NCBI RefSeq assembly: GCF_023630175.1
Contig: NZ_JALLIN010000028.1
Span: forward strand, 1-64,000
Reading direction: 5' to 3'
Length of the DNA: 64,000 bases
From: Streptomyces cellostaticus
GTDB taxonomy: Bacteria; Actinomycetota; Actinomycetes; Streptomycetales; Streptomycetaceae
The notes below the pieces were generated by a model that worked only from the letters and a program-made list of their open reading frames with translations, searched no databases and was not told the origin of the DNA. A program made the position numbers and the translations under genes. Below, piece after piece: positions 7,802 to 16,998 of the stretch (position 1 is the first letter of the stretch; each line of letters begins with the position of its first letter).

Positions 7802-10771
7802 TCAGCGGCCCGGGGAGGTCACCGGGGCCACCGGTGTCCCGCCGACCGCCCTGCCCAGCAGGGTCAGGCCCACCTTGCCCGGACCGGCCTCCGTGGTGAA
7901 CTCCGACAGCACCGCCAGCGCGAGGGTGTTGGTGCCACGGGTGCGCAGGATGCCGTTCGGCAGCACGAAGGTGTGCTGCGGGCCGACGTTGTTGATGTAC
8001 TGGCCCATGTTCCAGCCGTTGAGGAAGATCTGCGCCCGGTAGGCCCGGTACGGGTCGTCCTCCAGGGTCAGGCCGACGGAGGCGTCGATGTCGCCCGGCA
8101 CGGACAGCCGGAACGTGGTCCGGTACCAGGTCACGCCCTGCCGCCGCTCGGACCGCGGGAAGCCGACCGGCTCCCAGTCCCGGTCGGCGAAGCCGGGCAG
8201 GTGCCAGCCCGCCCGCTCGCCGAACAGACCGCCGTTGTTCTGCGGCCCGCGCACCGGGTCCGGTGCCCCCTCGCCCTGGATGCGCCACGTCACCTTCGGC
8301 GAGGCGCCCTCGAAGAGGGCGGCGGTGAGTCCGCGGGCCGCCTTGTGGGTGTCCCGGGCCTTGCCGTCCTGGTCGTGCTGCATCCGCCGGACCAGCACCG
8401 ACAGCACGTGCCGGCCGGGCCCGCGCAGCCGCTCGGCCACCGGGAACACGGCTGTGGCGTCCCAGCTCCCCTTGCGGATCGTGGTCTTCTTGTCCGGCAC
8501 GGGCATCCGGTGGGTGCCCAGCGGCTCCCCGTCCAGCCATGCCATCAGCAGGCCCTGGGTGCCGGTGGTGTAGGCGAGCGAGACCTCCTCCAGGCCCGCG
8601 GCGCCGGTGAAGGTGCCCCGGTACCAGACGTCCCCGTAGTGGAAGCCGTAGTCGTCCGCGAACAGCACCGGCCCGTCCTTCGGGACGGGCGTCGTGCTGT
8701 AGGAGGTGGTCCGGTCGGCGATCCGCCACTTCGAGTCGTCGAAGTTCGGGCCCGCCTCCGGGTTCTCCGTGCGCATCCGCCAGCCGCCCAGCGCGGGGAG
8801 CGTCACCTGCGGCGCGGCGGGCAGCAGCCCGGTCGTCATCAGGCTGCCGGACATGGTGACCCGGGTCGGCACCTTGCGCCCGTTCCACACCAGGCTCGTG
8901 ATGCCGCGCGGTCCCCACACCTCCACGCCGGTCGTCCCGGTGACGTCACCGGTCAGATGGACCTCGGAGCCGCGCACCTCGGCGTGGCGCAGCAGCGCCG
9001 GACCGTACACCAGCAGCGTCCCGGACGGGGTGTCGTACGGGAACAAGCGCACCGAGGTGGCGTCGTCGGCGAAGAGCAGCAGCAGCGGGGTGTCGCTCTC
9101 GCCCTGCGCGACCGACACCCGGGTCAGGCCGCCCTGTCCGAGGGGCACGTTCACATGGAGCTGGTCGCCCTCGAAGGCCCAGGCGGCCTCCGGGTCGAGC
9201 CGCATGACCAACGGCTCGACCGGGCACTTCAGCACCAGCTCCGCCATGTCGTCGCGGCGGCCCGCGAACAGGGCGATCTCCTGCCGCCCCGCGGTCAGGC
9301 ACATCACGGGCTGCGCGGTGCTGTACTTCAGGGTCCGGCTGCCGAGGGAGAGTCCGGTCGTCAGCATGCGGGCGTCGCGTGCGGGCACCGTGATCCGCAG
9401 CCTGCCCTCGTGGGTCGGCAGGTCGGTGGTGACCGGGGCCGAGCCGTCGTTGCGGGCCACGTACACATGGCTGCCCGTGTCCGGGTTGGTCAGGTGGTAG
9501 ACCTTCAGTCCCTCGGCCTCGACGTCGGCCGCCCGGTCCAGCCGGGCGAAGTCGGGCACGCGCTGCATCAGGTGCCCGAGCTGGTGCATCGGGGCGATCT
9601 TCTCGGTGACGTTGCGCCCCTCGTCGATGGCCGCCCCGTAGTCGTACGAGGTGTAGACGACCGGCGCGGGCAGCCAGCCCCAGGAGGTGCCGCCGAAGGT
9701 CATGTACACGTTGTGCAGGGTGATGCCGTTGGCGAGGTTGGTGAGGTAGAAGCGGCGCTCGTACGCGGCGTCCCGGGTGCGCCGGGACTCGGCGTACCCC
9801 TTGCCGTCGAACCAGGCCCCGCCCCACGGGTCGAACCAGCCGCCGCCGAACTCGGGCACGAAGCCCGGCGTGTGCGGCGAGGCGGTGGTGCCGCCGGTGA
9901 GGCCGCCGGGTCCGTAGTGCCCCCAGTCCGGCGGTACCTGGGCCGGCGAGGGATACCCGTCGAACCCGTACAGCCAGCCGCCCTTCTCCCCGCCCGTGTC
10001 GAACGAGCCGGGGATCCAGTGGCCGTTGCGGCCCTTGTCGTTGTGGAAGAGCGGGACGTCGATCCCGTCGGAGCGGACCTTCTTGTACAGGTGGGACATG
10101 TAGTCCCGGCCGGTCGCCTCGTCGACGTGGGAGTCGTACTCGTTCTCGATCTGGTAGAGCAGCACCGTGCCCCTGCCCTGGGTGAACAGATGCCGGCGGA
10201 CGATCCGGTTCACCCGGGTCAGCCACTCGTCGACGTGCGAGAGGTAGGCCGGGTCGGCGGTGCGGGCCGTGCCCCTGGTCGCCGTCAGCCAGCCCGGGAA
10301 GCCGCCGCCGTCGACCTCCGCGTTGATGTACGGGCCGGGCCGCAGCAGGACGTAGAGACCGGTCTCGGTGGCCGTGCGCAGGAACAGGTCGAGGTCCCGC
10401 ACGCCGGTGAAGTCGTACTCGCCGGGGGCGGGGGAGTGGTAGTTCCACGCCACGTAGATGCTGACGGCGTTGTAGCCGTGCGCCCGCATCTTCTGGAGCA
10501 CGTCGCGCCACAGGGAGGGGCTGGGCAGCCGGAAGGGGTGCATCTCGCCGGACCACACCACCAGGCGCCTGCCGTCGACCAGGAGCGAGTAGGCGTCGTA
10601 CCCGATCGTGTGGCGCTCGCCGTCGGCGCGCGGCGGGGCCGGCGCCGGACCGGTGGGCACGCTGCGCGCCGCGAACGCCGAGGGCGCCCCGGGGCCGCCG
10701 CTGCCGCCCAGGGCGAAGCCGAGCGCGGCCGAGCCGGCCAGGGCACTGAAGGTACGTCTGCTGAGCGCCAA
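7802..10771 (-). CDS. secreted beta-galactosidase, glycoside hydrolase family 35
   Basis: 989 residues from a TTG start with GGGAGG 7 bases upstream (10779-10784), which places the twin-arginine signal MALSRRTFSALAGSAALGFA at the very N-terminus. A longer ATG form (10822) would add 17 residues before it. The GH35 catalytic barrel includes WSGEMHPFRLP, RPGPYINAEVDGGGFPGW, the acid/base Glu in QIENEY (about residue 211) and the nucleophile Glu in PEFGGGWFDPWGG (about 307). Beta-sandwich domains of the type seen in large GH35 enzymes fill the C-terminal half. It is expected to release terminal beta-galactose outside the cell after Tat export. It is a single gene with no transporter beside it. 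Confidence 0.92.
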   Translation of the reverse strand: MALSRRTFSALAGSAALGFALGGSGGPGAPSAFAARSVPTGPAPAPPRADGERHTIGYDAYSLLVDGRRLVVWSGEMHPFRLPSPSLWRDVLQKMRAHGYNAVSIYVAWNYHSPAPGEYDFTGVRDLDLFLRTATETGLYVLLRPGPYINAEVDGGGFPGWLTATRGTARTADPAYLSHVDEWLTRVNRIVRRHLFTQGRGTVLLYQIENEYDSHVDEATGRDYMSHLYKKVRSDGIDVPLFHNDKGRNGHWIPGSFDTGGEKGGWLYGFDGYPSPAQVPPDWGHYGPGGLTGGTTASPHTPGFVPEFGGGWFDPWGGAWFDGKGYAESRRTRDAAYERRFYLTNLANGITLHNVYMTFGGTSWGWLPAPVVYTSYDYGAAIDEGRNVTEKIAPMHQLGHLMQRVPDFARLDRAADVEAEGLKVYHLTNPDTGSHVYVARNDGSAPVTTDLPTHEGRLRITVPARDARMLTTGLSLGSRTLKYSTAQPVMCLTAGRQEIALFAGRRDDMAELVLKCPVEPLVMRLDPEAAWAFEGDQLHVNVPLGQGGLTRVSVAQGESDTPLLLLFADDATSVRLFPYDTPSGTLLVYGPALLRHAEVRGSEVHLTGDVTGTTGVEVWGPRGITSLVWNGRKVPTRVTMSGSLMTTGLLPAAPQVTLPALGGWRMRTENPEAGPNFDDSKWRIADRTTSYSTTPVPKDGPVLFADDYGFHYGDVWYRGTFTGAAGLEEVSLAYTTGTQGLLMAWLDGEPLGTHRMPVPDKKTTIRKGSWDATAVFPVAERLRGPGRHVLSVLVRRMQHDQDGKARDTHKAARGLTAALFEGASPKVTWRIQGEGAPDPVRGPQNNGGLFGERAGWHLPGFADRDWEPVGFPRSERRQGVTWYRTTFRLSVPGDIDASVGLTLEDDPYRAYRAQIFLNGWNMGQYINNVGPQHTFVLPNGILRTRGTNTLALAVLSEFTTEAGPGKVGLTLLGRAVGGTPVAPVTSPGR

Positions 10772-11259
10772 GGTGGATCCTCCCGGGCGATCGTACGGGG
10801 GCGCGGTCCGGCCATTCTCCATGGAGACACGCCCCGCGACGGACCCGTGCGGATCTCGGCGCGGGCGGATTGCGCGGTACGGGCGGTTCCGGCGTCGGCC
10901 GTACGGGAGGGTAACGTCCCGGTGAAGGCAACGGAAATCGCCGTCGAGCAGGACATTCCCCACATGTGCGCCGCGGGCGTCACCGCCGCCGCCCTCGCGG
11001 CCGGCGCGCCGCCCGAGCCGGTAACGGAACCGGCGGCCCGGGAGGGACCCCACAGGGCGACCGGGGTACCGGGGGGCCTGCCGGGCGTGCGGTACGTGAA
11101 AGGCCGCGTGTGAATGGCCGGAGTTCGCCCTGCCGGTCCGGAGCGGGGGTTCCTACGATTCCCATCGCCTCCCCGTCCTTCACGGATTCGACACGGTTTC
11201 CTCATGAGTGAAGGGGCGGGTCGGAGGTCGCACCCCCCACTCGACAACCTGGAGAAGCC
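10772..11259. other. 488-bp divergent intergenic region
   Basis: This region separates the galactosidase and DUF4360 genes. A perfect 12-bp palindrome TCTCCATGGAGA (10816-10827) lies about 45 bp upstream of the galactosidase start and could be an operator. A possible 63-codon frame from GTG 10922 (MKATEIAVEQDIPHMCAAGV) has a weak ribosome binding region; I do not call it. No repeat of the A or B type is present. Confidence 0.5.
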
Positions 11260-11910
11260 ATGGCTGGTGGACTTCTGCTGAGCGGCGCCGTAGCCGCTCT
11301 GCTCACCACCGCGCTACCCGCCCAGTCCCCTTCGTCCGTCTTCGACGACCCGCCCCCGGACAAGATCGTCATCGATGTCGCCACGGTGAACGGCTCCGGC
11401 TGCCCGGCCGGCACGGCCGCCGTCGCGGTCTCCCCGGACAACACCGCCTTCACGGTGACCTACAGCGACTACCTGGCCCAGGCCGGCGGCAACTCCGACC
11501 CGACGGCCTTCCGCAAGAACTGCCAGCTCAACCTGGTCGTGCACGTACCGCAGGGCTTCACCTACGCGGTCGCCAGCGCGGACTACCGGGGCTTCCTCTC
11601 GCTCCAGCCCGGAGCGAGCGCCACCCAGAAGGCGTCGTACTACTTCCAGGGCTCCTCGAGCACCGCGGCGAGGACGCACCCGTTCAGCGGCGCCTACAAC
11701 GACGACTGGCAGGCCACCGACCGGACCGACTGGGCCCAACTGGTCTGGGCGCCCTGCGGAGTGCTGCGCAACTTCAACATCAACACCGAGCTGCGGGTCG
11801 ACGCCGGCAGCACCAACCCGGACAAGGTCAGCTTCATGACGATGGACTCGACCGACGGCGACATCAGCACGGTGTACCACCTGGCCTGGAAGGAGTGCCC
11901 GCACAGCTAG
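11260..11910 (+). CDS. secreted DUF4360 protein
   Basis: 216 residues with an N-terminal signal peptide (MAGGLLLSGAVAALLTTALP). ATG follows GGAGAAGCC. The mature part matches DUF4360: a VNGSGCPAGTAAVAVSPDNTAF start, the central CQLNLVVHVPQGF and a late WAPCG and KECPHS, giving four cysteines that probably form two disulfides. Family members are small secreted beta proteins of unknown function. The gene ends in a TAG that runs straight into repeat A1. Confidence 0.88.
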   Translation: MAGGLLLSGAVAALLTTALPAQSPSSVFDDPPPDKIVIDVATVNGSGCPAGTAAVAVSPDNTAFTVTYSDYLAQAGGNSDPTAFRKNCQLNLVVHVPQGFTYAVASADYRGFLSLQPGASATQKASYYFQGSSSTAARTHPFSGAYNDDWQATDRTDWAQLVWAPCGVLRNFNINTELRVDAGSTNPDKVSFMTMDSTDGDISTVYHLAWKECPHS

Positions 11911-12076
11911 TGCTGTGACCGGAAGGGTCTGCCGGAAGGCTCGCGGCGTCCGGTGCGGTGCAGCGCAGAGCGGAGCGGAGCGTCGTCCGCGTACCGGACG
12001 TACTCGGGTGATGCGACAACGCGGCGAGGTGCCGTGCATGGGCGTCGCGAGCCGGTGAACCCTTCCGGCCGCAGGA
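11911..12076 (+). repeat. intergenic structured repeat A1, copy 2
   Basis: It begins TGCTGTGACCGGAAGGGT immediately after the TAG stop of the DUF4360 gene and ends GGTGAACCCTTCCGGCCGCA, so the tips pair. Inner arms GGCTCGCGGCG and GCGTCGCGAGCC pair with one mismatch. A central hairpin CGTCCG-CGTAC-CGGACG and an inner helix using GATGC are visible. It is the same element as copy 1 in the opposite genomic orientation. The following 124 bp, up to the aminotransferase stop, show no gene. Confidence 0.8.
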
Positions 12077-12200
12077 CCAGGCGCGTTGGCCACCGGGCCG
12101 TGCCGGCGGCGCCGAGGGAACCAGCCCGGACGGAAGGGGGGCGAGCCGGCCGCCCCCCCTCTACCTGTGCACGGCGCCGAGCCGGCTGCCCCGCCGCCTC

Positions 12201-13919
12201 CTACCCCGTCTGCCCCATGCCCGCCGCGTTCGGCCAGCTCTGGGCGTTGGGCCAGCCGGTCGCCGGCGCCGGGGTCAGGCCGGTGGCGGGTGCCGGAGCC
12301 GTCATGCCGCGCACCTGGGCGGCGGTGAGGCCGCCGCGTGCCGGGACGCCGGGCGGTGTGGGACCCGTGGGGACCGGGGCGGGTACGGGCACCGGAGCGG
12401 GGACGGGGGGCGGTGCCGGCACCGCGACCGGGGCCATCGCGGCCGGCAGAGGGGCCGCGACCGGGGGCATCGCGACCGGGATCGGGGCCGCGGCCGGAGG
12501 CGGGACCATCGGGGCGGGTATGGGCGTGGGGACCGGCGCCGGGAGGGGAACCGGCGCCGGAGACTGGGGGGCGGGTGCCGCGGGCGGGACCTGGGCTGCC
12601 GCCGGCATCGGCATCCCGCCGCCCATCGGCGTGGCGGCGGGGAGCGGCATGCCGGTGCCGGCGGCCGGGGCGGGGCCGGCGCCGGCGGCCTGTGCCGCCA
12701 GTCCCTGTACACCGGCTCCGTTGGTCTCGTTCATCAGCCGGTCCACGGCCGCCGTACCCGAGCTGTAGCTGGTCCCGTTGCTCAGCTCGGGTACGGCGGC
12801 TCCCCTCCTGGTCTCGTAGAGCACCTGCTCCAGGCCGGACACCAGGCGACGCACGTCGACCTGGGGGCGCACCACGAGTCTCAGGAAGCGGCTGGACGAA
12901 CCGATCTTGTTGCCGCACTCGCGGACCAGGAGCCGGTGCTCGGTGAGCAGCCGGTCCCGGACCACGGTGCCCTCCGCGCCGACGGGCAGGCGCACGAAGA
13001 GGAAGTTGCCCTGGGAGGGGTAGACGGTGAGGCCGGGCAGCGCGGAGAGGTGGCTGGCCATGTCGAGGCGGTCGCGGCGCACCTGGACCAGGCTCTGCGC
13101 GTACTCCTGGCCGTGCTCGCGCAGCATGAACACCACGTGTTCGGCGAAGGAGTTGAGATTCCACTTCGGCAGCATCGAGCGGACCCGCCCGGCCAGTGCC
13201 GGGTTCGCCACGAGGTAGCCGAACCGGATGCCGTGCAGCCCGAAGTTCTTGCCGAGGCTGCGCAGGACGACCACGTTCGGGCGGAGCATGGCCTCCTGCA
13301 CCACGCTCGGCTCGGCCTCGGCGTCGGCGAACTCCAGGAACGACTCGTCGATCACCACCAGGTCCAGGTCCGCCATCGCGTCCATGAACTGCACGATCTG
13401 CTGCTTGTGCAGATAGCCGCCGTCCGGGTTGTTCGGGTTGCAGACGACGGCCACCCGGGTGCCCCGGGCCCGGATGAACTCGGCGTACTGCGTCAGGTCG
13501 AGGCCGAAGCCGTTCGCCTCCTGGAGCGGGAACATGTCCACCCGCTTGCCCGTCTCCATCGGCTGGTCGGTCCAGCGGCCGAAGGTGGGCACCGGCACCG
13601 CCAGCGACTCCCGGACCAGCAGGTGGTCGATCCAGGTGATCAGCTCCGTCGAGCCGTTGCCCATCGCCACGCACTGCGGCGGCAGTTGCAGCAGACCGCA
13701 CAGCTCGGCGGTGATGGTGTCGGCGCTGCTCGGGTAGTACGTCATGATCTCGCGCAACCGGACCGCCATCTCCTCGAACATGGCGGGCGTGGGGAAGTAC
13801 GGATTGCACGGGATGCAGAAGTCCACCGGGCCCGACCCGTCGCTCTCCCGCGTCAGCGCCGCCATCGAGGGGCTGTGCGCGGCGGTGTTGCGGAACAACG
13901 AGGTGACGTTGTCAGGCAA
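12201..13919 (-). CDS. PLP-dependent aminotransferase (class I/II, histidinol-phosphate type) with Pro/Ala-rich C-terminal tail
   Basis: 572 residues from TTG (13919), chosen because GGAGG lies 5 bases upstream. The fold-type I core shows GNGSTELITWIDHL, NPNNPDGGY (pyridoxal ring Asn), VVIDESFLEF (Asp pairing with the ring nitrogen) and SLGKNFGLHGIRFGY with the Schiff-base Lys near residue 224. A typical enzyme ends near residue 370. After it come about 45 residues of linker and then a tail of about 150 residues of Pro, Ala, Val, Met and Gly with almost no charge until the last 40. No tail function is known to me. The amino donor and acceptor are unknown, and the gene stands alone. Confidence 0.85.
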   Translation of the reverse strand: MPDNVTSLFRNTAAHSPSMAALTRESDGSGPVDFCIPCNPYFPTPAMFEEMAVRLREIMTYYPSSADTITAELCGLLQLPPQCVAMGNGSTELITWIDHLLVRESLAVPVPTFGRWTDQPMETGKRVDMFPLQEANGFGLDLTQYAEFIRARGTRVAVVCNPNNPDGGYLHKQQIVQFMDAMADLDLVVIDESFLEFADAEAEPSVVQEAMLRPNVVVLRSLGKNFGLHGIRFGYLVANPALAGRVRSMLPKWNLNSFAEHVVFMLREHGQEYAQSLVQVRRDRLDMASHLSALPGLTVYPSQGNFLFVRLPVGAEGTVVRDRLLTEHRLLVRECGNKIGSSSRFLRLVVRPQVDVRRLVSGLEQVLYETRRGAAVPELSNGTSYSSGTAAVDRLMNETNGAGVQGLAAQAAGAGPAPAAGTGMPLPAATPMGGGMPMPAAAQVPPAAPAPQSPAPVPLPAPVPTPIPAPMVPPPAAAPIPVAMPPVAAPLPAAMAPVAVPAPPPVPAPVPVPAPVPTGPTPPGVPARGGLTAAQVRGMTAPAPATGLTPAPATGWPNAQSWPNAAGMGQTG

Positions 13920-13935
13920 GAGGACCTCCGTCGAA

Positions 13936-13967
13936 GGGTGGCCCGTGCGGGGGAGCACGGGCCACCC
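13936..13967 (-). promoter_or_regulatory. hairpin in the aminotransferase leader
   Basis: A perfect 13-bp stem (13936-13948 with 13955-13967) with a 6-base loop ends about 8 bases before the GGAGG ribosome binding site. If it lies in the transcript it would sit just ahead of the initiation region and could affect translation or mRNA stability. Confidence 0.55.
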
Positions 13968-14461
13968 ATGGATACGGAGGCGGCGCCAGTGGCGTTCAAC
14001 TCACCTGTGATGTGAGCCGGTTCACGCCGAGCGCACTTCCCCGCACACGGAGGGCGCGCATCGCGGCCGTCCGGACGTCTGCCCGGGCCGGAGCGCGGTG
14101 GACCGGAGGGCCGGGTGGTCCGAAGCGGAGCCGGCGCGGCGGGGGTGACCGCCACCGTGCCCGGCCGGGCGGACCCGGTCTCCGCGTGCCCGGCCGGGCC
14201 CGGCGTGGTCTCGGACGCGCGGCGGCGATCGCACACCTGGCCGTCGCGGAGGTCCTCGGCGACCGGCGACCGGCGAGCCATGCCCCCCTGGGCGGCCTTG
14301 CGGTGCGCCTCCGGTGTCCGCCCGGTGGCGTACCGGCCGTGGGTGTACGCCTTGGCCCGGTCGGTGACCCCGTGCACCTCGGGACCGTCTCCGGTCCCGC
14401 ACGAAACCTTCACAGCGGTGCCTGGTTACGTGACCGGAGGGGAATCTAGTCTTCCGGCGTC
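13968..14461. other. 494-bp divergent intergenic region
   Basis: Upstream of the aminotransferase leader hairpin is the dyad CTCAC-CTGTGAT-GTGAG, a possible operator. The remainder, up to the SCO2400-type gene, has only overlapping frames of atypical composition. TCTAGT just ahead of the downstream ATG could be part of a -10 region. Confidence 0.4.
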
Positions 14462-15631
14462 ATGGACTTCTGCCACCCGTGCCGACGGCACCTCAACGGC
14501 GCCCTGGCCTGCCCGGGATGTGGCGCACCGGCCCGGCCCTCCGCCCCGCGCGCGGACGCGTACGGCGCGCCCGGGTACGCGGGCGCGACGGCGGGCCCGT
14601 ACGGCCGGGAGGCCCGCACCGGAGCCCCGGCGGGGCAGGGGTACGCGGGTCAGGACGGGCATCCGGCGTCCCACGCACCCGCGCACCCCGGCGGGTTCAC
14701 CCACCCGGGCGCGGCGCAGGCCGTGCGCGTGCCGCAGCAGTTCGGCGGCGCGGCGGTCCCGGACGCGTACACGTACGAGGGCGGCGGCGCGCACCACGGG
14801 GGCGCCGACGGGCGCGCGGCCGCGGGCGGCCACGGCGCCCACGAGGGACGGGGCGGCCCGGGTGACGACGGTCACGACGGGCACGACGGGCACGACGGTC
14901 ACGTGGACCACACGGACCACACGGACCACGAGCGGCGGCCGGACCGCGACGGCCACGGCGACGAGGAGGCGTACGAGACCCGCCAACGGGGCGGCCGCGA
15001 CGACCGGGAGGACCCCGGTGAGCCCGTGGGGCGTGCCGCCCGGCGTCGGACGCGTGGCCGGGGCCGCCGGGCAGCCGCGGGCGACGAGGCCGACGGCCCC
15101 GTCGCCGCCGACGTCGGCCGCCGGGACCGCAAGGCCGCCGCGCACCGGCGCCGACGGCGCCGTACGGTGCTGATCGCCACGGGGTTCGTGCTGGCCGCCG
15201 GCGGGCTGAGCATCGCCGAACTCGGCACGGACGCCCCCTTCGCGCCCTTCGGGGGCGACGCCTCGACGTCGGCCGGGGACCCCTCGGCCGACGGCGGCAG
15301 CGCCTCCGCGCGCCCGGACCGTACATCGGCTCCCGTCGACGGCGCCCCCGCCCGCGCGGCGGCGCCGAGCGTCTCGGAGTCCGCCGGTCCGTCGGCCTCG
15401 GCGTCCGCGTCCGCGTCCTCGCCCCCGCAGGGCAGGGCCTCCGGGTCCCCTGCCGCCGACGGCGACGCGGAGCAGTCCGCCGCCGCGGGGACGGGCGCGA
15501 CGACCGCTGCCCCGCCGGCCCAGCCCTCGGCCCCCACCGCCACGCCGACGGCCGGGCCGACGACCTCGGACCCGACACCCACCGCGTCCCCGACGAAGAC
15601 GTGCAACCGGTTCCTCTGGTGGTGCACGTAG
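14462..15631 (+). CDS. SCO2400-family zinc-ribbon membrane protein with extracellular CNRFLWWC tip
   Basis: 389 residues. The N-terminus MDFCHPCRRHLNGALACPGC has four cysteines (4, 7, 17, 20) of a zinc ribbon, as in SCO2400-family proteins. A Gly/His-rich linker follows, with a tandem DGH/DH-type repeat at about 137-156. Next come a very basic stretch (223-234), one membrane helix (about 235-253) and a Ser/Ala/Pro/Thr-rich stalk of about 120 residues. The C-terminus is KTCNRFLWWCT. The positive-inside rule puts the ribbon in the cytoplasm and the aromatic tip outside. The pair of cysteines six residues apart could form a small disulfide loop. Function is unknown. Confidence 0.85.
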   Translation: MDFCHPCRRHLNGALACPGCGAPARPSAPRADAYGAPGYAGATAGPYGREARTGAPAGQGYAGQDGHPASHAPAHPGGFTHPGAAQAVRVPQQFGGAAVPDAYTYEGGGAHHGGADGRAAAGGHGAHEGRGGPGDDGHDGHDGHDGHVDHTDHTDHERRPDRDGHGDEEAYETRQRGGRDDREDPGEPVGRAARRRTRGRGRRAAAGDEADGPVAADVGRRDRKAAAHRRRRRRTVLIATGFVLAAGGLSIAELGTDAPFAPFGGDASTSAGDPSADGGSASARPDRTSAPVDGAPARAAAPSVSESAGPSASASASASSPPQGRASGSPAADGDAEQSAAAGTGATTAAPPAQPSAPTATPTAGPTTSDPTPTASPTKTCNRFLWWCT

Positions 15632-15773
15632 GACCCGGGAACCTGCTCCGCGCCCGGCACGGTTGAGTCGAACGGGTGCACCTCGCCGTACCGATCTCGG
15701 GAACGCCCCGCAATGAAGAGGGCGTTGCGCACGAGAGGGAGCGACGCGCGAGCGGCTCGGTCGAGGAGGGCGG

Positions 15774-16934
15774 ATGACGCAGGGAACCACCGTGCACGGC
15801 ACGGTCGCCGAGGGCTACGAGGCGGTGCGCGAGGAGTTCGCCGCCTTCGTGGCGGAGGAACGGCACGACTACGAGGGCCAGTTGGCCGCCCATGTGCACG
15901 GTCGCCGGGTCGTCGACCTGTGGGCCGGCGAGGGTGCCGACGGCGACTCGCTGTACGGCGTGTTCTCGTCCACCAAGGGCGCCGCGCATCTCGTCGTGGC
16001 CCTGCTGGTGCAGGACGGCACACTGGAGCTGGACCGCAGGGTCACCTACTACTGGCCGGAGTTCGGGGCCGAGGGCAAGGGCGCGCTGACCCTGCGCGAA
16101 CTGCTCGCGCACCGGGCCGGGCTCATCGGCACCGACACCGGGTTCGGCACGGCCGAGCTGGCCGACGACCGGGCGCTGGCCGAACGCCTGGCCGACCAGC
16201 GGCCGTTCTGGCGGCCGGGCACGGCCTTCGGTTACCACGCCCTGGTGATCGGCGCGCTCACCGGTGAGGTCGTCCGCCGCGCCACCGGCCGTACGCTCCA
16301 GGAGGTCTACGAGGAGCGGGTGCGGGTCCCCTACGGACTGGACTTCCACCTGGGCCTGCCCGCCTCCCGGGAGAGCCGCTTCCGCACCACCCTGCCGATG
16401 CTGCCCACCGCCCAGCAGCGGGCGGTGCTGGACACGCTGCCGAGCGGGCCCCACACGCTCGGCGCGATCGCCTTCAACCGGCATCCGGCCGAGCCGACCG
16501 ACCTGGAGTCGCTGCCGAACGAGCGCGCGGTCCGCGCCCGGGGCCCGGCGTCGGTGGGCGGTGTCGCCTCGGCGCGCGGTCTGGCCGGGATGTACGCGGC
16601 GATGATCAGCGAGTCCGACGGCAAGGCCCCGCTGCTCAAGCAGGACACGGTCGCGGAGTTCGGGCAGCCGCACTCCGTCGGGTACGACCTCGTGATCCGG
16701 ACCCACAGGTCGTACGGCCTGGGCTTCCAGGACACGGCCGACACCTGGCACCCCTTCCTGGGCGCCGGCGCGATCGGCCACAGCGGCGCCGCCGGCTCCC
16801 AGGCCTTCGCCGATCCCCGCAGCGGCCTCGCCTACGGCTACACCAGGCGGCGGTTCGCGTTCCCGGGCGGCGCGGCCGCGGAGAACGACCGGCTGGCGGC
16901 GGCCGTCCACCGGGCGGCGCTGGCGGCCGGATGA
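15774..16934 (+). CDS. beta-lactamase-fold serine hydrolase (class C / EstB-like esterase)
   Basis: 386 residues without a signal peptide; ATG follows GAGGAGGGCGG. The nucleophile motif is SSTK in VFSSTKGAAHL, the Tyr motif is FGYHAL (YxN replaced by YHA), and the C-terminal GHSGAAGSQAFADP replaces the KTG box with HSG. This pattern fits cytosolic EstB-type carboxylesterases rather than true beta-lactamases. It stands alone, ends just before a strong terminator and converges on ohr. Confidence 0.88.
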   Translation: MTQGTTVHGTVAEGYEAVREEFAAFVAEERHDYEGQLAAHVHGRRVVDLWAGEGADGDSLYGVFSSTKGAAHLVVALLVQDGTLELDRRVTYYWPEFGAEGKGALTLRELLAHRAGLIGTDTGFGTAELADDRALAERLADQRPFWRPGTAFGYHALVIGALTGEVVRRATGRTLQEVYEERVRVPYGLDFHLGLPASRESRFRTTLPMLPTAQQRAVLDTLPSGPHTLGAIAFNRHPAEPTDLESLPNERAVRARGPASVGGVASARGLAGMYAAMISESDGKAPLLKQDTVAEFGQPHSVGYDLVIRTHRSYGLGFQDTADTWHPFLGAGAIGHSGAAGSQAFADPRSGLAYGYTRRRFAFPGGAAAENDRLAAAVHRAALAAG

Positions 16935-16943
16935 TCCGGCGCG

Positions 16944-16984
16944 GACGGCGGCCGCATCCCACGTCCAAGGATGCGGCCGCCGTC
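16944..16984. terminator. bidirectional terminator
   Basis: A perfect 16-bp stem (16944-16959 with 16969-16984) around a 9-base loop sits between the serine hydrolase gene and the convergent ohr gene. Confidence 0.88.
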
Positions 16985-16998
16985 GTGCGCAACGACCG

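Noticed and set aside
10922..11113. A 63-codon plus-strand frame downstream of GTG 10922
   Set aside because: The ribosome binding region is too far upstream and the sequence turns to Gly/Pro-rich filler. It could be a gene remnant but is not supported.
11953..12768. A plus-strand open frame over the aminotransferase tail rich in Gly and Ala
   Set aside because: It is the antisense of the Pro/Ala-rich tail. It has no ribosome binding site, and its start lies within repeat A1.
13228..13416. Frames antisense to the aminotransferase
   Set aside because: They mirror conserved PLP-domain codons and have no start signals of their own.
14022..14413. Minus-strand frames between the aminotransferase and SCO2400-type genes
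   Set aside because: Arg- and Pro-rich with no recognised motif, no convincing start, and competing frames of equal length.
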